Under the pieces are notes generated by a model. It was given only the letters and a program-made list of their open reading frames with translations, did no database searches and had not been told where the DNA came from. Below, piece by piece: positions 8,201 through 11,415 of a stretch of 11,415 nucleotides of DNA; the first letter of the stretch is position 1; each line of letters begins with the position of its first letter. The stretch comes from Anammoximicrobium sp032229885. Its GTDB lineage: Bacteria > Planctomycetota > Planctomycetia > Pirellulales > Pirellulaceae. The DNA lies in NCBI GenBank assembly GCA_032229885.1, contig JAVYAJ010000055.1:1-11415 (forward strand), written 5' to 3'. The translations under genes and the position numbers were made by a program.

Positions 8201-8312
8201 CCCCGACGAGCTGGTCTTGGAGAACCTGCTGGCAGATCTGGCGACGGATCGGGCAGCGGCCGACGAGTCGTCGTCGGATGCGTTCTTTGCCGGCCTGGGC
8301 CGGCTCGCATAA
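2277..8312 (+). CDS. Giant multidomain extracellular metzincin-like protein with RTX, Ig-like, FG-GAP-like and dockerin regions
   Basis: This 2011-residue protein is probably a calcium-stabilised secreted or surface protease/adhesin. Domains in order: a very basic leader (1-40) with the planctomycete tag PLESRQLLSA (42-51); a metzincin-type zinc protease domain (about 51-325); beta-rich sequence with degenerate glycine/aspartate repeats (about 335-660); RTX-like nonapeptides (666-769); and further degenerate units to about 847. Then come a PPC-like domain (about 949-1093, starting ESNDTRPTAAF), two Ig-like domains (about 1095-1227 and 1228-1363), an SbsA/Big_5-like domain (about 1364-1525), an FG-GAP/VCBS-like region (1527-1806, with FDGDG, FDGDGLDD and MDGDGIDD loops), a dockerin pair (1827-1889), and an Ala/Asp-rich tail. 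I see no cysteine in the whole protein and no standard Sec signal peptide. Known: such tags and dockerins are common in planctomycete secreted proteins. Inferred: export and proteolytic activity. The boundaries are estimates by eye, and the upstream ribosome binding site supports the start. Confidence 0.93.
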   Translation: MTFAGDRQHRKHATRNIKRSKRSQNRGRTAAFRQVRRLMHEPLESRQLLSATLFVDFGDNFPSGTLSTTQGAFRDVADDPNPGDKILGTELVDDNDGFNAGTALDIVGQTFTASERAQMMAVVRRAYLPLDVNVVELTANVQTTIDGRDVRGAASMADVVDTLRAGDPASKDTYVFVATFVVDPGGANERTYTGGGGLSPDSPTLGVPSDLVAAANNHDDVVAVYSSGGFSHNTLNNIAHEAGHGFGLQHAITNAATSAAVNLFHQADIMSYQNTNATTSSIAFTRYPMIRGDDNSPSVGANPQDYDDLAARNGQLTLYDQLRFDPNVGVNPDYSFVSGTGAHDIITITRDGNNADVSIQAFADASYTTPITVPGVGGDTYSYSFPLSGAILVYGGGSNDRFVIGADLGVDVHIDGMLGNDSLVVQGYDAANIVYTPDPISPIGVDLIASLGGTIELGTSRITFEGFETAGSVTVQNVRTLSYVTPPAGGDDLIVRRRATDGLPEIVGTVNDTVAVVPLALAGVGRLSIATGPANDSLTVDSSEGLVILPFGIDFDGGGGFDRLSLVQTGGAVRANSRVNVGALPGSGQSVIDGQVVNFQNLEPLADIVPATVFTVSSAPGIASLLQTANSITYGPGQLLGPAAGRVVVDSFEPIEFSNKIDLQIDGGAGDDVIVVNDGLLPTGLQTIHVNGDDGNDVIRILSLPDAMTTSFVSLTASGGAGDDVIDAGRVKVDTPVILSGDDGDDVLVGGRGDDQLDGGAGDDVLVGGDPSKGSPLLGNNTYRGGDGFDTIVLLGTKANDTLDVSQPSAVALSSILNGSTSNESLPNADIEQVRIDLGAGNDVVRVTIADALFAPAAHPADDVLRFHVLGGSPNASDSLNVVDDGLGDTVIQRIGDDPRSGTISIAPAHPNGAAPPIVYEGMEHVFVTPIDAITGGTGADGEGRLVVFKPDPWESNDTRPTAAFVGSGPSVNVDPTIDPGAGPLGLPADQDFFRVVAAQTGTLDYQVYFDAVPALANARSGLPGDGLLRLEVRDSDGTLIGVGTDLVDPVGDVIGQRFAHAAVRNQTYYLRVLGATGDAINVYSFTVLNVPAPTPSLVDLQAASDSGRSDNDDVTNVVQATFDIILDDDRLDEFTNLNLVPDITDDNAPDAAADYGVQVFNNGVPIGYAFYTGGGNTWRFTAAAGDLLEGHGNRISAAVWVRDGATPAQVGRGDWGPALQVTLDTTPPPISILGLAPLSDSGVAGYPGTLADRVTNDTAVRLVGRAEADAIVRFHADATANNAIDNPALFSLTVAAPHDGDEAFPNGQWSAAFVRDLNDPAVFPFDGVRELLVTAEDLAGNVNTLGDLVGDVDQVLRVFVDTQGPQITRVDVNSPGNPYDLFDPKPSTSGPTPLVRSLVISVRDLPARSGADPVFLYAALLAPVAENVGHYSVVGDANGAIPIKSVQFISDPVVDGQPATGRIELTFFKPLPDDRYTLVVRDSLVDHAGNALDGESNAAEPQEDPNFPSGDAQPGGAFVGRFTVDSRPELAVYHSGSVWVDTNGNSTFDPTNADFTNRDLVYMLGFTTDNLFAGNFSPPGAGSVADGFDKLAAYGRVGSSFRWLIDMDNDGVPDPPTGIIEPRGQTAIPVAGNFDGDGTNGDEVGFFTGSEWWLDTNHDFQVDTRIVSPLRGLPVVGDFDGDGLDDLATWKDDKFYFDLAHNGFDQLDATIDFGFIGVREKPIAADMDGDGIDDIGLFVPDRAGVSPAANAEWYFLISNAFDQPLAPRFGTVHFLDHEFSPVPLGNDRYASYGDEFSAPIVGNFDPPVAQSAPGPVRLGSTNLDNPFDVNGDGQVSPLDVLVLINDLNRSDQRAAGLGHLDGPFLDVNSDGLISAADVLATINYLEARTIGNAGGEGESMGVEHPLASAVSRDLPAATFLSETPQPTAAGPSAASEADRHFADPDAPDTFSPLTAGWDPTNGAAAVRRAPVATRPDELVLENLLADLATDRAAADESSSDAFFAGLGRLA
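2403..2432 (+). other. Planctomycete LEPR-XLL-type N-terminal tag (residues 43-52)
   Basis: The encoded peptide LESRQLLSAT follows roughly 40 strongly basic residues. It matches the LE(P/S)R-x-LL tag found near the N-terminus of many very large planctomycete proteins. Its role is not established in anything I can name. A link to envelope targeting is commonly assumed because the tagged proteins look extracellular. There is no long hydrophobic stretch before it, only a short hydrophobic LLSATLFV after it. Confidence 0.8.
2994..3086 (+). other. Metzincin zinc-binding motif and Met-turn (residues 240-270)
   Basis: The encoded sequence HEAGHGFGLQH (240-250) matches the full metzincin signature HExxHxxGxxH. 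His240, His244 and His250 would bind zinc and Glu241 would be the general base. Twenty residues later comes ADIMSYQN with Met270, a typical Met-turn as in serralysins and related clans. The order and spacing fit an active metzincin, so the domain is likely catalytic rather than a degenerate relic. No cysteine-switch propeptide is possible because no cysteine is present. The subfamily (serralysin-like, matrixin-like or a planctomycete-specific group) cannot be settled by eye. Confidence 0.85.
4272..4583 (+). repeat. RTX-type calcium-binding nonapeptide repeats (residues 666-769)
   Basis: Three perfect-register nonapeptides run in tandem from residue 741 to 767: GDDGDDVLV, GGRGDDQLD and GGAGDDVLV. 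They fit the GGxGxDxUx consensus of RTX/hemolysin-type beta-rolls. Isolated units precede them (DGGAGDDVI at 666, NGDDGNDVI at 691, SGGAGDDVI at 718), and looser ones follow (GGDGFDTIV near 785, LGAGNDVVRV near 838). At the DNA level the block ggcggcgccggcgacga recurs three times, near 4274, 4432 and 4551. In known RTX proteins such units bind calcium and fold outside the cell. The cluster is short, so it may form only a small beta-roll. Confidence 0.85.
7755..7943 (+). other. Dockerin type I-like duplicated EF-hand module (residues 1827-1889)
   Basis: Two copies of a calcium-binding loop plus helix are present. FDVNGDGQVSPLDVLVLIND starts at 1828, and LDVNSDGLISAADVLATINY starts at 1866. Both keep the D-x-N-x-D-G-x-(I/V)-S-x-x-D pattern of type I dockerin half-repeats. 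In clostridial cellulosomes such modules bind cohesins. In planctomycetes similar modules are frequent in large secreted proteins without known cellulosomes, so the partner here is unknown. No cohesin is seen in the window. Confidence 0.88.
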
Positions 8313-8369
8313 TGGCAAGCCGTGCCGTATTGCCCGGGCCGAGCCGATCGCGAGAACACCCTTCCTCGG

Positions 8370-8392
8370 GACGCCCGCGCTGCGCGGGCGTC
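8370..8392 (+). terminator. Strong hairpin after the giant gene, possible terminator
   Basis: An inverted repeat of 11 bases (GACGCCCGCGC / GCGCGGGCGTC) surrounds a single central T. As RNA it would fold as a 10-bp stem with a CTG loop. It begins 58 bases past the TAA of the giant gene. There is no T-run after it, so it is not a textbook intrinsic terminator. It could instead be a REP-type element or a 3'-end stabiliser. Confidence 0.4.
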
Positions 8393-8440
8393 TCGACGCG
8401 TCGAGATCGTACAGCGCGCGTTTATCGCCGCCTCGCGGCG
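8391..8440. repeat. Perfect 16-base palindrome and a following hairpin
   Basis: TCTCGACGCGTCGAGA at 8391-8406 is a perfect 16-base palindrome overlapping the end of the preceding hairpin by two bases. Twenty bases later CGCCGC-CTC-GCGGCG (8426-8440) forms a 6-bp stem with a 3-base loop. Three dyads within about 70 bases is dense even for GC-rich DNA. A loopless palindrome suits a dimeric DNA-binding protein or a REP-like unit; no known operator is recognised. Confidence 0.6.
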
Positions 8441-8621
8441 CCGTCTCGCCCGCGCGCTCAACACTCGCCTTCCGCGTTTCCGTGGACATCGGGTGTTGCC
8501 TTTGGGTGACAACCGGGGTTGAATGACGTAGGCATCGTCCGCATTCGAGGCGGCGGATCGGCCGAAAGATCGGTCGAACGGCGATGCCACGAAGACACGT
8601 CATTCTTGCCCCGGGGTACCG

Positions 8622-10937
8622 ATGGAAATGAGTGAATCGACCAAGCTTCGCGCGACGAGGATGCGCTGTGCCGACACGCGGTCCGGGAACGCGTGTTCTG
8701 GCGTGACGGTTTCGAACCTCGAGCGTTCGTCCAAGATTTCACCGCGCGCCGTCGCGCTGAACACGGCTCTGGCCGCCGTCGTCATCGGCTGGCTGGCGTC
8801 CAGCGGCGGTGCGCCCGCCGTGGCGGTCGACTGGCACGTCGCGCCCGCGGGCAGCGACCAGAATCCGGGCACGCGCGAGCAGCCGTGGGCCAGCCTGGCC
8901 CGCGCCCGCGACGCGGTGCGCAGCCTCAAGGCGCAGGGGCCGCTGCGCGAACCCGTCCGAATCCACGTCGCGGGCGGCCGCTACGCGCTCGACCAGCCAT
9001 TCGAGCTAACGCCCGCGGACAGCGGGACGGCGACGGCGCCGGTGATCTATCAAGCGGTCGACTGGCAGCCGCCACGTACGGACGCGGCCGACACCGATCC
9101 GCAAGAACATGCGACAACAGCCGCCGACGATCCGACCCAGCCGTCGCGACCCGTGTTCTCCGGCGGGCGGGTGCTTAAGGGCTGGAAGGCTGCGCACGAC
9201 GGGTTGTGGACGACGCAGATTCCCGAAGTCGCGGCTGGCCAATGGTACTTCGAGCAGTTGTTCGTCGGCGGCCGACGGGCGACGCGCGCCCGCAGCCCGA
9301 ACAAGTTTTTCTACCATATCCAGGATGTGCAACAGGAGGTCTTGGAGGCCGGTTCAGCGCAGGGCAAGGCCAAACGGGCGATTCAGACGATCCGGATGCG
9401 CCCCGCGGATTTTCAACAGGCCCTGGGCGGCGTCGCGACGAACGAGCTGGCCGACGTCAACCTGATGGTCTACCACAACTGGGACAATACCCGTCGGTTC
9501 CTGGATCGCATCGACCCAGCGCATAATACGCTGGTCACTAGCGGCGAAGGGATGAAGCCGTGGAACCCGTGGCGGCGGAACAATACCTTCGTGCTCGAGA
9601 ACTATCGCGCGGCGTTGGACGTGCCCGGCGAATGGTTTTTGGCCCGCGACGGCACGTTGTACTATTATCCGTTGCCGGACGAGGATATGACGCAAATCGA
9701 CGTGGTGGCGCCCGTGGTCGATCGTTTTCTGGTGATTCGCGGCGACGCGGCGGCCGATCGATATGTCGAGCATGTGACGATCCGCGGCCTGGCGTTCGAA
9801 CATGCTCAATGGGTGACGCCGCCGGGCGGTTTCGAGGCGGCGCAGGCCGCCGCGCCGATCGAGGCCGCGGCGATGATCGACGGCGCGCGACAGGTGACCA
9901 TCGAGGACTGCGAGTTCGGCCACCTCGGGACATACGCGGTCTGGTTCCGCAAAGGCTGTCGCGACTGTGCGCTGCGCCGCTCGCACCTGTACGATTTCGG
10001 CGCCGGCGGCGTGCGGATCGGCGAAGGCTCGATCGCCGCGGCGCCGGCCGAGCGGACCAGCCATGTCACGGTGGACAACAACATCATCCGCCACGGCGGC
10101 CGGATCTTTCCCTGTGCGGTCGGCGTCTGGATCGGGCACAGCGCGGACAACACCGTGACGCACAACGAGATCGCCGATCTGTACTACACGGGCATCTCCG
10201 TCGGCTGGCGGTGGGGCTATGCCGAAAGCCTGGCCAAACGCAACACGATCGCCTGGAATTATGTGCATCATCTGGGCTGGGGCGTGCTCAGCGACATGGG
10301 GGGGATCTACACGTTGGGACCGTCCGAGGGAACCGTCGTCCACAACAACGTGTTCCACGACATCTGGGCCTACTCGTACGGCGGCTGGGGTCTATACACG
10401 GACGAAGGCAGTACCGGGATCCTGTTCGAGAACAATCTGGTATATCGCGTGAAGACGGGCGGATTTCATCAGCACTACGGTCGCGAGAACGTCATCCGCA
10501 ACAACATCCTGGCATACAGCCATCTGCATCAACTGCAAGCCACGCGAGTCGAAGAGCATCTGTCATTCACCCTCGAACGGAACATCGTGTATTGGGACCA
10601 CGGCCCCCTGTTGGCCGGCCCGTGGGATCGAGTGCAGTTCGCCAGCCGCAACAACTGTTATTGGAACGCGGCCGGCCCGACGAGCTTTGCAGGGCGGACG
10701 CTCGAGGCCTGGCAGCAGGCAGGGCACGAACAGGGGTCGCGTGTCGCCGACCCGAAGTTCGCCGATCCGGAGCACGACAACTTCGAGTTGGCCGCGGACT
10801 CGCCGGCGCTCGAGCTAGGCTTTCAGCCGTTCGACTATCGTCGGGCCGGGGTCTATGGGGCGGCGGCCTGGGTCGCCAAGGCCCGCGACGTCACGTATCC
10901 GCCGCTGGAAATCGTCCCCGACCCGCCACCCCCGTAG
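8622..10937 (+). CDS. Secreted right-handed parallel beta-helix protein, GH141-like
   Basis: This 771-residue protein has a likely signal sequence with hydrophobic core NTALAAVVIGWLASSGGA (47-64) and probable cleavage after APAVA (near residue 68). The mature start VDWHVAPAGSDQNPGT and ARDAVRSL (about 69-101), then VRIHVAGGRYALDQPFELTPADSGT, match the opening of polysaccharide-active beta-helix enzymes. An inserted domain follows (about 180-370, with FSGGRVLKGW and WYFEQLFVGGRRATRARSPN). Parallel beta-helix coils run from about 380 to 680, with repeated N-x-I/V units such as VDNNIIRHGG, NTVTHNEI, VVHNNVFHDI and IRNNILAYSH. Acidic segments SDMGGIYTLGP (557-567) and GLYTDEGSTG (590-599) recall conserved GH141-like motifs and may hold catalytic or metal-binding residues. 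A GH141-type glycosidase is the best guess; the substrate is not readable. The start is uncertain: the leader before the hydrophobic core is unusually long (about 45 residues), the RBS is weak (GGGG five bases upstream), and GTG 8703 (residue 28) is possible. Confidence 0.88.
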   Translation: MEMSESTKLRATRMRCADTRSGNACSGVTVSNLERSSKISPRAVALNTALAAVVIGWLASSGGAPAVAVDWHVAPAGSDQNPGTREQPWASLARARDAVRSLKAQGPLREPVRIHVAGGRYALDQPFELTPADSGTATAPVIYQAVDWQPPRTDAADTDPQEHATTAADDPTQPSRPVFSGGRVLKGWKAAHDGLWTTQIPEVAAGQWYFEQLFVGGRRATRARSPNKFFYHIQDVQQEVLEAGSAQGKAKRAIQTIRMRPADFQQALGGVATNELADVNLMVYHNWDNTRRFLDRIDPAHNTLVTSGEGMKPWNPWRRNNTFVLENYRAALDVPGEWFLARDGTLYYYPLPDEDMTQIDVVAPVVDRFLVIRGDAAADRYVEHVTIRGLAFEHAQWVTPPGGFEAAQAAAPIEAAAMIDGARQVTIEDCEFGHLGTYAVWFRKGCRDCALRRSHLYDFGAGGVRIGEGSIAAAPAERTSHVTVDNNIIRHGGRIFPCAVGVWIGHSADNTVTHNEIADLYYTGISVGWRWGYAESLAKRNTIAWNYVHHLGWGVLSDMGGIYTLGPSEGTVVHNNVFHDIWAYSYGGWGLYTDEGSTGILFENNLVYRVKTGGFHQHYGRENVIRNNILAYSHLHQLQATRVEEHLSFTLERNIVYWDHGPLLAGPWDRVQFASRNNCYWNAAGPTSFAGRTLEAWQQAGHEQGSRVADPKFADPEHDNFELAADSPALELGFQPFDYRRAGVYGAAAWVAKARDVTYPPLEIVPDPPPP

Positions 10938-10998
10938 ACACGGCCCGCGGATGGCTGAATACGCGGTTCGCCGACTCGCCCACCGCACGGCGGCTTTA
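10938..10998. other. Spacer after the beta-helix gene
   Basis: This 61-base GC-rich stretch runs between the TAG of the beta-helix gene and the tandem element. I see no clear hairpin terminator in it; termination may rely on the hairpins of the following element. Confidence 0.4.
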
Positions 10999-11183
10999 GA
11001 GTCTTACTCCGTATCATGCGCGCCGTGCGCACATCTTGTACACCGGCCTGTACAGTACACTTTTGGGTTACTGTCACTAGACCGCGTTCGAGTCTTACTC
11101 CCTATCATGCGCGCACGGTGCGCGCATCTTTTACACTGGTCTGTACACTACAATTTTTGGGTTATTTGAGACATCACGCGTTA
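10999..11183. repeat. Two tandem diverged copies of a ~92-base two-hairpin element
   Basis: Unit 1 runs 10999-11089 and unit 2 runs 11090-11183. Both start with GAGTCTTACTCC, followed by TATCATGCGCGC, and both contain TTTTGGGTTA and end near CGCGTT. Hairpin 1 is a GC-rich dyad. In unit 2 it is a perfect 10-base inverted repeat (ATGCGCGCAC / GTGCGCGCAT, 11107-11127). In unit 1 it is an 8-position stem with one C-A mismatch (11016-11034). Hairpin 2 is TGTACA-ccggcc-TGTACA in unit 1 (11037-11054) and TTTACA-ctggtc-TGTACA in unit 2 (11130-11147). T-rich sequence follows hairpin 2 in each unit. The stretch is visibly more AT-rich than its surroundings. No protein is plausible. Possible roles: a protein-binding site, a small RNA, a terminator pair, or a dead interspersed repeat. 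Confidence 0.8.
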
Positions 11184-11232
11184 GGTGGAATTGGCATTGG
11201 ATGACTGTTGCGCAGCACAGGCGACAGGAAGC

Positions 11233-11280
11233 GTGTTGGCCGAAGGCCAACACCAACGCAGCCTGGGGCAACGCCCCAGG
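11233..11280. repeat. Short palindromic repeat module (two hairpins)
   Basis: Hairpin one has a 9-bp stem GTGTTGGCC / GGCCAACAC with loop GAA (11233-11253). Hairpin two is CCTGGGGCAACGCCCCAGG (11262-11280), with an 8-bp stem and AAC loop. The second hairpin is the reverse complement of the one at 98-116, so the family occurs in both orientations. The module lies 11 bases before repeat copy 2. Confidence 0.8.
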
Positions 11281-11291
11281 AGGCAGAGATC

Positions 11292-11415
11292 ATAGCAACC
11301 GTGTTGGCCGAAGGCCAACATCAACGTGTCACCGTGGCCCAGATGAATATGGCCTTCGGCCAACAGAGGCACACGCGCGGCGCCAGCCCTGGGGCGTTGC
11401 CCCAGGCTACGGTGA
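11292..11415. repeat. Composite palindromic intergenic repeat, copy 2 (cut by window end)
   Basis: This is a direct repeat of bases 2-125 in the same orientation, with about 6 substitutions by eye (for example CGCGG/CGTGG, AAAAG/AACAG, AGTCC/AGCCC). It contains the same series: GTTGGCC-GAA-GGCCAAC, the reversed GGCC-TTC-GGCC, and CCTGGGGC-GTT-GCCCCAGG. The sequence is still matching at the last base of the window, so the repeat is probably longer. Confidence 0.88.

Larger units (their letters stand above)
8313..8621. other. Palindrome-rich intergenic region
   Basis: These 309 bases lie between the giant gene and the beta-helix gene. The first half carries three strong palindromes, described separately. 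The second half holds a 12-base imperfect tandem repeat, GATCGGCCGAAA then GATCGGTCGAAC (8556-8579, 10 of 12 matching). No promoter box is convincing. Several short overlapping open frames arise from GC-rich sequence and look spurious. The palindromes plus the gap suggest the two flanking genes are transcribed separately. Confidence 0.5.

Noticed and set aside
9354..10999. Long alternative frames over the beta-helix gene (334 codons minus strand, 479 codons plus strand)
   Set aside because: Both overlap a coding frame with obvious beta-helix repeats; their products are Arg-rich and unrecognisable.
10999..11183. CRISPR array
   Set aside because: There are only two units, of about 92 bases each and diverged throughout, with no short conserved repeat and variable spacer pattern.
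11181..11372. 63-codon minus-strand open frame near the right end
   Set aside because: It is translated straight through the palindromic hairpins. Such repeats are prone to being annotated as small hypothetical proteins but carry no coding evidence.
1..11415. Transposon or integrated element bounded by the terminal direct repeats
   Set aside because: No transposase, integrase or terminal inverted repeats are present, and the repeat is a palindromic mosaic of the interspersed kind rather than an insertion-sequence end.

Overview
The window reads as part of a planctomycete chromosome, probably from the Pirellulales. The evidence is the high GC content, an extremely long secreted-type protein with the planctomycete N-terminal 'LE(P/S)R-x-LL' tag and a dockerin pair, a large beta-helix protein, and palindromic intergenic repeats of the TTGGCCGAAGGCCAA and CCTGGGGCAACGCCCCAGG kind. 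The lineage is inferred from protein style, not from a marker gene.

Layout. Positions 1-180 hold a composite palindromic repeat, followed by about 240 bases with nothing recognisable. A complete FabF-type beta-ketoacyl-ACP synthase lies on the minus strand (424-1704). A 572-base divergent intergenic region follows (1705-2276). A 2011-residue multidomain protein occupies 2277-8312 on the plus strand. It carries a tagged basic N-terminus, a metzincin-type zinc protease domain, RTX-type calcium repeats, a PPC-like domain, Ig-like domains, an FG-GAP/VCBS-like region and a dockerin pair. A 309-base gap with strong palindromes comes next. A 771-residue right-handed beta-helix protein resembling GH141-type carbohydrate-active enzymes lies at 8622-10937 on the plus strand. 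The last 478 bases are non-coding. They hold two tandem, diverged copies of a roughly 92-base element with conserved hairpins, then palindromic repeats, and finally a 124-base second copy of the repeat that opens the window.

How the genes work together. Nothing shows a tight operon. The ketosynthase is transcribed away from the other two genes and looks like stand-alone lipid or polyketide-type metabolism. The giant protein and the beta-helix protein point the same way and both look extracytoplasmic. A calcium-dependent surface or secreted protease/adhesin and a polysaccharide-active enzyme would suit breakdown of particulate organic matter, but their cooperation is only inferred. The most unusual features are the metzincin-to-dockerin architecture, the two-hairpin tandem element near 11 kb, and the near-identical direct repeats that bracket all three genes. 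I found no defence system, CRISPR array, transposase or RNA gene of known family.
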